NCBI GenBank assembly: GCA_937864115.1
Contig: CALMII010000025.1
Location: 186,001 to 250,000, forward strand
DNA: 64,000 nt
Source: an uncultured Steroidobacter sp.
Lineage (GTDB): Bacteria > Pseudomonadota > Gammaproteobacteria > Steroidobacterales > Steroidobacteraceae
Direction: 5' to 3'
The position numbers and the translations under genes were made by a program. The notes under the pieces are model-generated. The model was not told where the DNA came from and did no database searches. It worked only from the letters and a program-made list of their open reading frames with translations. Each line of letters opens with the position of its first letter. The first letter of the stretch is position 1. Shown one piece after another: positions 53,353-62,053 of the stretch.

Positions 53353-55512
53353 ATGCGTCCTGTCCGCCTTGCCGCAGCGACCGCATTGGGAGTGGCCATC
53401 ACCGCCACGCTCGCCGTCGCTGCAGAAAACACCGCCTCGGCCGATCCGCAATCGCCGGCCGCGCAACCCGAACCCACGACGCTGCGCGCCATCCAGGTGT
53501 CGTCCGATATCGAGGAAACCGCGACCGGTCCCGTCGAGGGTTACCACGCCACGCGCAGCGCGACGGGCACGAAGACCGATACGCCATTGCTCGAAACGCC
53601 TTTTTCGGTGCAGGTCGTGAGCCGTGAGTTGCTCGACGATCAGCAGGCGCTGCGCATCGAAGACGCCATCAAGAACGTCAGCGGTGTGTATGTCGCTCAG
53701 GGCCCGGACGGCAACACCATGGACACGTTCATGATCCGCGGATTCCAGACCGACTCGTACGGCGCCACCTACCAGGATGGCCTGCGCGATTTCTCGCGGG
53801 CGCCGAAGGAAGTGGCAGGCATCGAGCGCGTCGAAGTCCTCAAAGGCCCCGCCGCGATCATGTACGGCCGCATCGAACCTGGCGGCATGATCAATCGCGT
53901 CGCCAAGCGTCCGCGTGCTGAGGCGTTCACCGACATCGAACAGCAGATCGGCTCGTACGAGTTCTATCGCACCACGCTCGATTCGACCGGCGCATTGGAT
54001 GCGGACGAGAGCTGGCTGTATCGCGTCAACGCCGCCTTCGAGGACTCCGACGGCTTCAAGGATTTCACGCACAACCGCCGGCTGTATCTCGCGCCGCAGA
54101 TCGAATGGCGTCCGGGCGAAGCAACCAGCATTCGCGCGGCGATCGAGTACATGGACGACGATCGTTCGTGGGCGCAGACCTACGGCACGATCGGCGACGT
54201 GAACGGACCCGTCGAGATTCCCATCGAAACCAATCTCAACGGCAAGGACGACGTGTACAAGGATCGCAGCGTCAGCTATTCCCTCGACTGGTCGCACGAA
54301 TTCAATGAATCATGGCGACTGCAGCAGCGCCTGACCTATCTCGTACGCGACAGTCACGCCGATGGCACGTGGCTGTCGGAAGCCGATCTCGCTGGCAACT
54401 ACGAACGCGTGCACTGGGGCTGGGAGGACGAAGACCAGAGCGTCGCTTCCGTGAACCTGGAACTGCTCGGTCATTTCGAGACCGGCCCGCTGCAGCACAC
54501 CTTGCTCGTCGGCGCGGATTACTACGATGAGGACTACGACTCGGGCGGCTGGGCCTGGGGCGGCACGCCGACGCTTTCCAACATCCACGCGCCCGACTAC
54601 ACCTCCGCCTATCACGACGACTATCCGGCCGACGCCTACGGCTACAAGAACAGGAACGGAGGCGTGTATCTGCAGGACCAGGTCGCGTTCGCCGAACGCT
54701 GGCATGTCATGCTCGGCGTACGCCACGACAAGGCGCGCTACGACAACAACTACGCCGGCTCGACGCTGCTGGCCAATGACAGCGCGCTGACCTGGCGCGG
54801 CGGCGTGCTGTATCAGCCGCGCCCGGACCTGTCGGTGTACGCGAGCTTCGTCGAAGGTTTCGGCTCATCCAATTTCGATTGGACCACCGGGACGGCCTTC
54901 GATCCGCAGACGTCGTACCAGTACGAAGTCGGTACGAAGTGGCAGCCGAGTCCACGCTTCGGCCTGACGGTCGCCCTGTTCCAGCTCGTCAAGGACAACC
55001 TGACGATGGCCGATCCCGAGAATCCCTTGCGCACCATCCTCGCGGGCGAAGCCACGAGCGAAGGCATCGAAGTGGACATCAGCGGGCAGATCACTGACGC
55101 ATGGAGTGTCGTTGCCTCGTATGCCTACACCGACGTGCGTTACACGAACTCGGACACGATGCAGGGCGAACGCATGTTCGGCGTGCCGCGCAACGGCGCG
55201 AGTTTCTGGACGACCTATCGGGTCGGCGACACGGGCCTGCAGTTCGGCGGCGGCGTGGTGTATCGGGACTCGCAGCTCGGCACGCAGCGTGCCTGGGATC
55301 CGGCGATCTATCCGTACATGCTGGACGGCTACACGCTGGTCGATCTGATGGCGAGCTACGCCTTCGATCTCGCGGGCAACCCGACCAAGGTGCAGCTCAA
55401 CATCAGCAATGCGACGGACGAACGCTACAACCCGTCGAGCTACGGTGGCATGTCGCGCATCATGCTCGGCGAGCCGCGCATGATTCTCGGATCGTTCCGG
55501 ATGAGCTTCTGA
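53353..55512 (+). CDS. TonB-dependent siderophore receptor
   Basis: 719 aa outer-membrane receptor. Signal peptide MRPVRLAAATALGVAITATLAVAA, TonB-box-like AIQVSSD, plug domain with ETPFSVQVVSRELLDDQQALRIEDAIKNVSGVY, FMIRGFQTDSYGATYQDGLRD and EVLKGPAAIMYGRIEPGGMINRVAKRP, and a beta barrel ending in FRMSF. These plug motifs are typical of FpvA/FhuA-type hydroxamate or catechol receptors. A Fur box upstream supports iron uptake. The ATG at 53353 has GGGAG eight bases upstream. No siderophore genes are visible in the window. Confidence 0.93.
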   Translation: MRPVRLAAATALGVAITATLAVAAENTASADPQSPAAQPEPTTLRAIQVSSDIEETATGPVEGYHATRSATGTKTDTPLLETPFSVQVVSRELLDDQQALRIEDAIKNVSGVYVAQGPDGNTMDTFMIRGFQTDSYGATYQDGLRDFSRAPKEVAGIERVEVLKGPAAIMYGRIEPGGMINRVAKRPRAEAFTDIEQQIGSYEFYRTTLDSTGALDADESWLYRVNAAFEDSDGFKDFTHNRRLYLAPQIEWRPGEATSIRAAIEYMDDDRSWAQTYGTIGDVNGPVEIPIETNLNGKDDVYKDRSVSYSLDWSHEFNESWRLQQRLTYLVRDSHADGTWLSEADLAGNYERVHWGWEDEDQSVASVNLELLGHFETGPLQHTLLVGADYYDEDYDSGGWAWGGTPTLSNIHAPDYTSAYHDDYPADAYGYKNRNGGVYLQDQVAFAERWHVMLGVRHDKARYDNNYAGSTLLANDSALTWRGGVLYQPRPDLSVYASFVEGFGSSNFDWTTGTAFDPQTSYQYEVGTKWQPSPRFGLTVALFQLVKDNLTMADPENPLRTILAGEATSEGIEVDISGQITDAWSVVASYAYTDVRYTNSDTMQGERMFGVPRNGASFWTTYRVGDTGLQFGGGVVYRDSQLGTQRAWDPAIYPYMLDGYTLVDLMASYAFDLAGNPTKVQLNISNATDERYNPSSYGGMSRIMLGEPRMILGSFRMSF

Positions 55513-55754
55513 ACCTCCGTGGCCCCTCCTCCGGCTGTGTGGAGGAGGGCCACGCGACCGCCCGGACAGTCTCGCTGACGGGTCTGTCACCGACTTTTCG
55601 CCTGCCTGCGACCGATCCGTTACCGCGTCGCTGCTACGCTGCCGCAACTCCGCCCCGGGAACCGCTGCCGTTCTCACTTCGTTTCTGGTCGACTCCGCCC
55701 ACCGTGGCGGCAGACGAGACCGGCGGGCTCCAACGATCCAATCGAGGACTTTCC

Positions 55755-56771
55755 ATGCGCTGCTGGCTGTTCTTTCATCGCGAAATCGCGCCGGACGTGC
55801 CCGAGGCGGCCGAGGTGCAGCGCTTCCAGAGCGTTGCCTCGCGGCTCGGCATCGATCTGAAGGTACTGCATCCGCGGGATTTCGATCTGGTAGTGGATTC
55901 TTCCGGCAACTGGTCGGCGATCTACCAGGGCAAGGCGCTGCCGAAGCCCGACCTCATCATTCCGCGCACCGGCAGCGAGAGCGATTACTTCACGCTCGCC
56001 GTGCTGCGCCATTTCGAGAAGCAGGGCGTGGCGATGGTGAACTCGCCGGCGGCGGTCGAAGCGGTCGGCGACAAGCTGCAGACCCTGCAGATTCTCGGCG
56101 GCGCCGGGCTGCCGATTCCCAAGACCCTCCTCGGGAAATTTCCGATCGACGTCGACGTGGTCGAACGCGAGCTGGGTTTCCCCGTGGTCGTGAAAACCTT
56201 GAAGGGCACGCGCGGCGACGGCGTGCTGCTGTGTGCGGACCGCGAGCAGTTCAACGATCTCGCCAGGCTGCTCGACGGCGCGAAGCCGGGCGCGGATTTC
56301 ATCTTCCAGCAGTACATCAAGTCGAGCCATGGTCGCGACGTGCGCGTGCTGGTCATCGCCGGCCAGGCCGTGGCCGCGATGGAGCGGCGCTCCGCCGACG
56401 GCAGTTTCAAATCCAACATTTCCCTGGGCGGTGTCGGTACCTGTTTCGATCCGCCGCCGGAAATGGCCGATCTCGCCGTGCGTGTCGCAGGTTCGCTGGG
56501 CCTCGATGTCGCGGGCATCGACATCCTGTTCGACGGCGACGGCTACCGCATCTGCGAAGCGAATTCTTCGCCGGGATTCCAGGGGCTGGAGAAGGCCTGC
56601 AGGATCAGCGTACCGGATGCGATCTTCGAGGCCATGCACCAGCGGCTCGGCCTGCCGACGCGCCGCCGCGGCAGTTCGTGGCGTTCGTTCGTGGGCTCGG
56701 TGCGCAAGTATTTCGGCGGCAATTCCGCCGAGCCGATGAAGCAGCTCGTCAAGGCGACGACGCGATCGTGA
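55755..56771 (+). CDS. RimK-like ATP-grasp protein
   Basis: 338 aa. Starts MRCWLFFHREIAPDVPEAAEVQRFQSVA. The ATP-grasp core shows VGDKLQTLQILGGAGLPIPKTLL, LGFPVVVKTLKGTRGDGVLL, FIFQQYIKSSHGRDVRVLVI and metal-binding AGIDILFDGDGYRICEANSSPGFQGLE (EANSSPG). The family ligates amino acids to peptide or protein termini (RimK, LysX, GshB-type). The target is unknown. GAGG precedes the ATG by eight bases. The gene follows the siderophore receptor 242 bp downstream and may be independent. Confidence 0.87.
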   Translation: MRCWLFFHREIAPDVPEAAEVQRFQSVASRLGIDLKVLHPRDFDLVVDSSGNWSAIYQGKALPKPDLIIPRTGSESDYFTLAVLRHFEKQGVAMVNSPAAVEAVGDKLQTLQILGGAGLPIPKTLLGKFPIDVDVVERELGFPVVVKTLKGTRGDGVLLCADREQFNDLARLLDGAKPGADFIFQQYIKSSHGRDVRVLVIAGQAVAAMERRSADGSFKSNISLGGVGTCFDPPPEMADLAVRVAGSLGLDVAGIDILFDGDGYRICEANSSPGFQGLEKACRISVPDAIFEAMHQRLGLPTRRRGSSWRSFVGSVRKYFGGNSAEPMKQLVKATTRS

Positions 56772-56833
56772 AGCGGGCGATGGCCCAATGGCACTACATC
56801 AGGGACTGTTCTGCGTTGATCGCCTCTCGTCTG

Positions 56834-56946
56834 ATCCCCTCCTCCGCGCAGCGGGGGAGGGTTGGGGTGGGGGTATCAAGGCAAACTGCGCTGCCTGACT
56901 TGAGCCCCCCATCCTGTCCTTCCCCCGCTGCGCGGAGGAAGGGACG
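56834..56946. repeat. Intergenic inverted repeat, family C (copy 3)
   Basis: Left part cccctcctccgcgcagcggg... and right part ...cttcccccgctgcgcggagg are inverted. The centre contains catcctgtccttccc, which occurs inverted inside copy 1. It sits in the 289-bp gap before the ridA-like gene. No other feature recognised in that gap. Confidence 0.75.
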
Positions 56947-57060
56947 CTCAATTCAACCTCATCTCAATCATCTGGGGCTCAATGCAGTGTCATTGGGCGA
57001 TAGCTTGCTCGCACGCGACGTAGTAGCGTCATCGCGTCTTCCGCTCACTTCAGGATCCGC

Positions 57061-57456
57061 ATGAGCCGCAACGCCATCAACGCACCCGGCGCCGCCGTCG
57101 TCGGGCCGTATTCGCACGCCGTCGAAGCCGCCGGTCTGGTTTTCTTCTCCGGCCAGACGCCGCTCGATCCGGCGACCGGCAAGCTGGTAACGGGTTCGAT
57201 CGGCGAGCAGACCGCACAGTGCTTCCGCAATCTCTTCAACGTGCTGGACGCCGCCGGCCTCACGCCCGCCGACGTCGTGAACGTGCAGGTCTATCTCACC
57301 GACATGAACGACTTCGCCGCGATGAACGAGGTGTACGCAACGCAGTTTGCGAAGCCGTATCCGGCGCGCACGACGATCGGTGTCGCGAGCCTGCCGCTGG
57401 GCGCACGGGTGGAGATCGGGATGACGGCGCGGACTCGTGGGGCTTATGCGGTCTGA
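57061..57456 (+). CDS. RidA-family reactive intermediate deaminase
   Basis: 131 aa YjgF/YER057c/UK114 protein. GPYSHAVEAAGLVFFSGQTPLDPATG near the start, VYLTDMNDFAAMNEVYATQF, R103 in PARTTIGVASLPLGARVEI and E118, the residues that deaminate enamine or imine intermediates. Stops normal production of 2-aminoacrylate damage in PLP metabolism. The presence of both catalytic residues suggests an active family member. Sits alone on the plus strand. Confidence 0.9.
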   Translation: MSRNAINAPGAAVVGPYSHAVEAAGLVFFSGQTPLDPATGKLVTGSIGEQTAQCFRNLFNVLDAAGLTPADVVNVQVYLTDMNDFAAMNEVYATQFAKPYPARTTIGVASLPLGARVEIGMTARTRGAYAV

Positions 57457-57468
57457 AGAATCGGAGGC

Positions 57469-57602
57469 CGCGAAAGACCGCATGAAAGAATTGGACGGCA
57501 GGCCCGGCCAAGGGCACGGCATCAAGACGGCGTTGCTGGTTTCTTGCTGTGGGGCCGGCTTCAGCCGGCCTGAAAAATGTCAGGCTGAAGCCTGACCTAC
57601 AG
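57469..57602. repeat. Half family A repeat followed by REP-like hybrid (copy 6)
   Basis: gccgcgaaagaccgcatgaa at 57469-57490 is a half-copy of family A. 57547-57602 is the two-unit REP layout ggccggcttcagccggcc / gtcaggctgaagcctgac. It fills the gap between the convergent RidA and DUF885 genes. Confidence 0.78.
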
Positions 57603-57628
57603 AAGAAGTCCGAGCCGATCGCGGCCTC

Positions 57629-59395
57629 TTACTTCCTGCTCTCGATCCACCGCTCGATCTTCTTCTCCAGCACATCCATCGGCACCGCGCCATCGCGCAG
57701 CACTTCGGTGTGGAAGGCCTTGAGATCGAACTTCGCCCCGAGCGCCGCTTCGGCCCGGCTGCGCATTTCGCGGATGCGGATCTGGCCGATCTTGTAGCCG
57801 AGCGCCTGGCCGGGGTTGGCGATGTAGCGTTCGACTTCGGCCTCCACGTCGCTCGGCGCCATCGATGAGTTGTCGAGCATGTAGGCGATCGCCTGTTCGC
57901 GGCTCCAGTTGCGCGAGTGCAGGCCGGTGTCGACGACCAGACGCATGGCGCGGAGCATTTCATCGCTCAGGCGGCCGTAGTACTGGTATGGATCGGTGAA
58001 CAGACCCATCTCCCTGCCGATCGATTCGGCATACAGCGCCCAGCCTTCGACATACGCGGTGTAGTTGCCGCCGAAGCGGCGGAACTTCGGCAGGCCGGTC
58101 AGTTCCTGCTGGATCGAAATCTGGAAGTGATGGCCCGGCGACGCCTCATGCAGCGACAGCGTCTCCATGCCGAACTTCGGCTGCGCCTTCAGGTTGAACG
58201 TATTCACATAGAAGATGCCGGGACGCGAGCCGTCAGCCGACGGCGACTGGTACATCGCGCCCGCCGCCGACTCGGCACGGAAGGCTTCCACCGGCCGTAC
58301 TTCGTAGTCGGCCCTGGGAAACACGGCAAAGAACTTCGGCAGTACGGCGTCGATGCGACGCTTCACGTCCTGGTAGCCGGCGATGAGATCGCCGGGTTTG
58401 GCGTAATAGAACTGCGGATCGTCCTGCAGGTGCCGGAAGAACGCGTGCAGATCGCCGCGGAAGCCGACCTGCGTCTTCACCTGTTCCATCTCGCCGCGGA
58501 TGCGTGCGACTTCCTTCAGTCCGAGATCGTGGATGAAGTCCGGCGTGTAGTCGGTGGTGGTGTTGACCTTGATCAGGAACGCATACCACGCCTTGCCGCC
58601 GGGCAACGCCGTCCAGGCGACGGTGGCGCGCGTCTGCGGCAGGTATTCGTCGCGCACGAAATCGTACAGGCGTCGATACGACGGCGTGATGCGATTGACG
58701 ATGGCATCGCGATAGGCCTGCTCCAGCCGTTTGCGATCGGCGGCGGAGAAGCCATCCGGAAATTTCGCCACCGGCGCGTAGAACAGGCTCTTCTGCGGAT
58801 CATCGACGACGAGCGCGGCAAGCTGCGCCTGCACCTTCTCCATCACGACGCGCGGCTGCACGATCTTCTTCGCGATGCCGAGCCGCATGTTGGCGATCGC
58901 CTGGTCCGACCACGCGAGGTAATCGTTCATGCGGGCAAGAAAACGGTCGTAGTCCTGCACCGTTTCGAACGGCTGGGCATTGGTGGCGCTGCCGAACAGC
59001 GGCATCAACGTCGCGATGCTGAACATCTGGTCGAGCGGCAGCAGTTCGCTCGGGAACGCCGCGCCCTCGATGGCAGTACGGCGCTCGTGCAGGAAAATTT
59101 CCAGGCTGAGCCGATCTTCTGCAGAGAGCGCTTGCGGCTCGAACTGGAGCGCAGCATCGAGGTAGCTGCGTTCCACGCCGAGCGACTCGGCGAGGTAGGC
59201 CGGCGAAATGAAGTTCGGCAGCCGGTCGTCATAGCGGTGATCGCCGATGAACGTGGCCTGCAGGGGATTCAGCTGCAGCGACCGCTCGAAATAGTCCTCG
59301 AACAACCGATGCGGCTCGGCCGCGGGTGGCGGCTCGGCCGCGGGCACGGTTGCGGACAGCAACAGCGAACACAGCGACAGTACGATTCTGGTCAT
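57629..59395 (-). CDS. DUF885 metallopeptidase-like protein
   Basis: 588 aa, exported: signal peptide MTRIVLSLCSLLLSATVPAAEPPP. The helical DUF885 domain contains the HExxxGH-type motif LSLHEASPGHHF at about residue 415, then the conserved FRRFGGNYTAYVEGWALYAE with a downstream Glu, the zinc site of the M32-like/DUF885 carboxypeptidase relatives. PLDQMFSIATLM and YPTSLPGKAW-type segments are also typical. Probably a periplasmic peptidase or an inactive relative. ATG 59395 was taken; an in-frame GTG lies two codons up. Confidence 0.85.
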   Translation of the reverse strand: MTRIVLSLCSLLLSATVPAAEPPPAAEPHRLFEDYFERSLQLNPLQATFIGDHRYDDRLPNFISPAYLAESLGVERSYLDAALQFEPQALSAEDRLSLEIFLHERRTAIEGAAFPSELLPLDQMFSIATLMPLFGSATNAQPFETVQDYDRFLARMNDYLAWSDQAIANMRLGIAKKIVQPRVVMEKVQAQLAALVVDDPQKSLFYAPVAKFPDGFSAADRKRLEQAYRDAIVNRITPSYRRLYDFVRDEYLPQTRATVAWTALPGGKAWYAFLIKVNTTTDYTPDFIHDLGLKEVARIRGEMEQVKTQVGFRGDLHAFFRHLQDDPQFYYAKPGDLIAGYQDVKRRIDAVLPKFFAVFPRADYEVRPVEAFRAESAAGAMYQSPSADGSRPGIFYVNTFNLKAQPKFGMETLSLHEASPGHHFQISIQQELTGLPKFRRFGGNYTAYVEGWALYAESIGREMGLFTDPYQYYGRLSDEMLRAMRLVVDTGLHSRNWSREQAIAYMLDNSSMAPSDVEAEVERYIANPGQALGYKIGQIRIREMRSRAEAALGAKFDLKAFHTEVLRDGAVPMDVLEKKIERWIESRK

Positions 59396-59591
59396 GACCA
59401 CACCCGACGCACCACGAGGCGCGGGAGCTTTGCATATCCGGTCCTGCAGGGAGAAGCTGCTCAGAAGTATTCATCGCAACATGACCACCACCGACCGCAC
59501 ACCGCGTCAGTAATGAGCGTCCGTTTGCATATTTGGATGAAATGCGGGAATAGGCTGGCCCCGCGTGATGGCGACCGGATAGAATGGCCTC

Positions 59592-59705
59592 GCAGGCAAG
59601 CGTGAGGTTTGTAGAGGTTGCCGGTAACGGCGACAGCCCGAACGGGCGGGATCCTCGAACTCAGGGCCTGCCATGAACGCCCGCCAACCGCGGGCGTTTC
59701 TTTTT
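59592..59705 (+). ncRNA. Candidate structured small RNA
   Basis: A 114-nt transcript is inferred. A -10-like TAGAAT at 59580-59585 predicts a start near G59592, exactly the first base of GCAGGC (59592-59597), which pairs with GCCTGC (59666-59671). Inner helices: TGAG/CTCA, GAGG/CCTC, a 7-bp hairpin GTTGCCG-GTAA-CGGCGAC (59617-59634, GNRA loop), and GCCC-GAAC-GGGC (59636-59647). It ends with a separate terminator stem and T-run. No ORF fits. It resembles no known RNA I can place: it lacks the SRP RNA core and the 6S layout. Neighbouring genes run on the minus strand, so a plus-strand terminator here requires an own plus-strand transcript. Confidence 0.6.
59676..59705 (+). terminator. Intrinsic terminator of small-RNA candidate
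   Basis: Stem AACGCCCGC (59676-59684) and GCGGGCGTT (59690-59698) with loop CAACC, then TCTTTTT to 59705. Perfect 9-bp GC-rich stem with T-run on the plus strand only. The next gene is on the other strand, ending at 59716. Confidence 0.85.
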
Positions 59706-59715
59706 GACGCTCGAT

Positions 59716-60489
59716 TCAGGCCACCACCGCAATCACGCGGTCAATCAGATCTCGGCTCGAACACCAGAACTTCAACCCGTATCCTTCGACCCGTCCGTCG
59801 CGCCGGTAAATGGTCGGAGAGATGGAACGCAGATAGCGATCTTCGACATCTCCGTACCGGTTCACCGTGACTGAGTAGTACGCAGAGGTCGCCACTGCAT
59901 CGGCCAACTGCAACCCGGCAAGCTGATCGTGATTCACCGCCCTCACCCGGGCCGGGTCGATTGCATTCCAGTCGATTCTTACGTCGCGTCCCTCGCGTTC
60001 CTGCTTCAGGCCAGTCAGGTACTGGCGCAGATCGTCATACGACATTGCGCTGCGATTCGAGAACACCAGTTCAGCCCGTCCATCACCATCATCCGTCTTG
60101 CGATTGTCCCGGCACAGCCATGACACGCGTTCCAGCAACAAGCGACTGGCGTAGCGACAGAGCGCATATGCCTGCTGCTGAAATATTTCCGGCTCTTCGA
60201 TCGACGGCTTGTGGATCAGAATGGATACGGTGCGGGCCGGCATTTGCCCGATGAGCCGCGCGACAGGGATGCGTTGCTCGTGCCGGAGGTTACGGAAATG
60301 CAAGGCGTGATTGACCGGCTTGCTGAGCAATTGCCGTATGTCTCGAGCAACCGCCACTGCCTGCGAATCGTTCGCCTTGCGCAGTACCAGTGCAGACATG
60401 ACGAACCAGCGGGAACTCCCACTGCCATCGCTCCGGAATGCAAAGCCCTCATCCCCGGACTCATCCACGTAAACGACAAAGCTCGTCAT
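59716..60489 (-). CDS. DUF3800 domain protein
   Basis: 257 aa. The N-terminal [12 protein letters not shown] is the acidic DUF3800 start motif, followed by [44 protein letters not shown] with a second acidic set near residue 210. RNase H-like fold, predicted nuclease or hydrolase, often on mobile or defence-associated DNA. ATG 60489 has AGGAAG upstream; an ATG at 60513 is an alternative. It is convergent with the small-RNA terminator, with 10 bp between. No gene partner is adjacent. Confidence 0.85.
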   Translation of the reverse strand: MTSFVVYVDESGDEGFAFRSDGSGSSRWFVMSALVLRKANDSQAVAVARDIRQLLSKPVNHALHFRNLRHEQRIPVARLIGQMPARTVSILIHKPSIEEPEIFQQQAYALCRYASRLLLERVSWLCRDNRKTDDGDGRAELVFSNRSAMSYDDLRQYLTGLKQEREGRDVRIDWNAIDPARVRAVNHDQLAGLQLADAVATSAYYSVTVNRYGDVEDRYLRSISPTIYRRDGRVEGYGLKFWCSSRDLIDRVIAVVA

Positions 60490-60631
60490 GTTTTGCGTTC
60501 TTCCTGAACTCATGCGTGCAGCAGGATACTCACAATTTCGGGGAACAGCGAAATCACGCGGCCGGCCGGCAGTCGGCGTGGCAGAATGTCGGCCTTCCCT
60601 CTGTCTTTCCGTTCTCAATCAGGAGTGTCTG

Positions 60632-61168
60632 ATGCGTCTTGACGCCGTATCGATCGGCCGCGATCCCCCCCGTGAAGTCAATGTGATTGTCGAAGTCCCG
60701 GTGGGCGGCGAGCCGATCAAGTATGAAATGGACAAGGCGTCCGGCACGCTCGTCGTCGATCGCTTCCTGTATACGTCGATGCGCTATCCCGGCAACTACG
60801 GTTTCATTCCGCACACGCTGTCCGACGACGGCGATCCGTGCGACGTGCTGATCGCCAATCAGCGCGGCATCATCCCGGGCGCGCTGGTCGCGTGTCGTCC
60901 CGTCGGCGTGCTGAAGATGCAGGACGAGGCCGGCGGCGACGAGAAGATCGTCGCGGTGCCGGTGCCGAAGCTCACGCGCCGCTACGAGAAGGTGCACAAC
61001 TACACCGATCTTCCCGACATCACGATCAAGCAGATCGAACACTTCTTCGAGCACTACAAGGATCTGGAAACCACCAAGTGGGTGAAGGTGCTCGGCTGGG
61101 GCGATGCGGAAGAAGCACAGAACCTGATCGTGCAGGCCATCGAACGCGCGCAAGCGGCGAAAAAATAG
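60632..61168 (+). CDS. ppa: Inorganic pyrophosphatase
   Basis: 178 aa family I pyrophosphatase. The signature D66-G-D68-P-C-D71 (DDGDPCDVL) plus the metal-binding [12 protein letters not shown], and the C-terminal [16 protein letters not shown] with [11 protein letters not shown] complete the active site. Cytoplasmic; drives biosynthetic reactions by removing PPi. AGGAG lies 7-8 bases before the ATG. Confidence 0.97.
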   Translation: MRLDAVSIGRDPPREVNVIVEVPVGGEPIKYEMDKASGTLVVDRFLYTSMRYPGNYGFIPHTLSDDGDPCDVLIANQRGIIPGALVACRPVGVLKMQDEAGGDEKIVAVPVPKLTRRYEKVHNYTDLPDITIKQIEHFFEHYKDLETTKWVKVLGWGDAEEAQNLIVQAIERAQAAKK

Positions 61169-61196
61169 CGGCACGATCATGACGATCGAAACCCTG

Positions 61197-61237
61197 TCGC
61201 AGCGCGAGTCGACCGGCGGGGTCGACTGCCGCTGCGA
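61197..61237. other. Strong hairpin between ppa and the osmoprotectant transporter
   Basis: TCGCAGCG / CGCTGCGA (61197-61204, 61230-61237) and inside it AGTCGACC / GGTCGACT (61207-61214, 61220-61227) form a two-part stem of 16 bp with small bulges. No T-run follows; 15 bp later starts the ABC ATPase gene. It may reduce read-through or shape its leader. Confidence 0.6.
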
Positions 61238-61252
61238 GGCGGGGCCCGATCA

Positions 61253-62053
61253 GTGACTGCCGTGCCGATGATCGCCCTGGACGCGGTCAGCAAATCGTTC
61301 GACGGCGGCACGCGCTTCGCCGTCCGCGAAGTGTCGTTCGGGATTCCGGCGGGCCAGTTCGTCGCCATCGTCGGCAGTTCGGGGTCGGGCAAGACGACGA
61401 CGCTCAAGACCATCAACCGGCTCATCGATGCGGACGCAGGCCGCATCACGGTCGACGGCAGCGAGGTGACTGCCGTGGCGCCGTTCGAACTGCGTCGGCG
61501 CATCGGCTACGTGTTCCAGGGCATCGGCCTGTTTCCGCATCTCACCGTCGCAGAGAACATCGGCATCACGCAGCAGCTGCTGCGCTGGCGGGCCGCCGAC
61601 ATCCGCGCACGCACGCTCGAGCTGCTCGATCTCGTCGATCTGCCGCGCGACTTCGCGCAACGTCTGCCGGCGGCGCTCTCCGGCGGACAGCGTCAGCGGG
61701 TCGGCGTGGCACGCGCACTCGCGGCGCGACCCGGCATTCTGCTGATGGACGAACCCTTCGGTGCGCTCGATCCGCTGACGCGCGATGCGCTCGGTACCAG
61801 CTACCGGCGTCTGCACGAGCAGATGCAGCTCACGACGCTGATGGTGACGCACGACGTGTTCGAAGCCGTGCTGCTCGCGGATCGCATCCTGGTCATGCGC
61901 GATGGCGGCATCGTCGCCGACGGTACGCCGCACGAGTTGCTCAACCAGCACCCCGACGCCGCCGTGCGCGCGCTCATGGACATGCCGCGCCGGCAATCGG
62001 ATCGGGTGCAATCGCTGATCCGCAATGGCGACCGCGGAGCAACGCACGCATGA
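61253..62053 (+). CDS. Osmoprotectant/quaternary amine ABC transporter ATPase (OpuCA/ProV-like)
   Basis: 266 aa. Walker A GSSGSGKTT, Q-loop YVFQGIGLFPHLT, signature LSGGQRQRVGVARAL, Walker B ILLMDEPFGALDPLT and H-loop VTHDVF. Lacks the C-terminal CBS domains of OpuCA, as in short members. Energises import of glycine betaine, choline or carnitine-like solutes. The GTG at 61253 is taken because it has a GAGG region upstream; ATG 61268 is an alternative. Overlaps the next gene (ATGA). Confidence 0.93.
   Translation: MTAVPMIALDAVSKSFDGGTRFAVREVSFGIPAGQFVAIVGSSGSGKTTTLKTINRLIDADAGRITVDGSEVTAVAPFELRRRIGYVFQGIGLFPHLTVAENIGITQQLLRWRAADIRARTLELLDLVDLPRDFAQRLPAALSGGQRQRVGVARALAARPGILLMDEPFGALDPLTRDALGTSYRRLHEQMQLTTLMVTHDVFEAVLLADRILVMRDGGIVADGTPHELLNQHPDAAVRALMDMPRRQSDRVQSLIRNGDRGATHA

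Noticed and set aside
59592..59705. Small RNA as signal recognition particle RNA or 6S RNA
   Set aside because: Size is similar to bacterial 4.5S RNA, but the conserved GGAAG/AGCAG internal loop is missing; it also lacks the long two-arm 6S fold.
59592..60489. Retron or other reverse-transcriptase system near the structured RNA
   Set aside because: No reverse transcriptase motif in the neighbouring proteins or elsewhere in the window.
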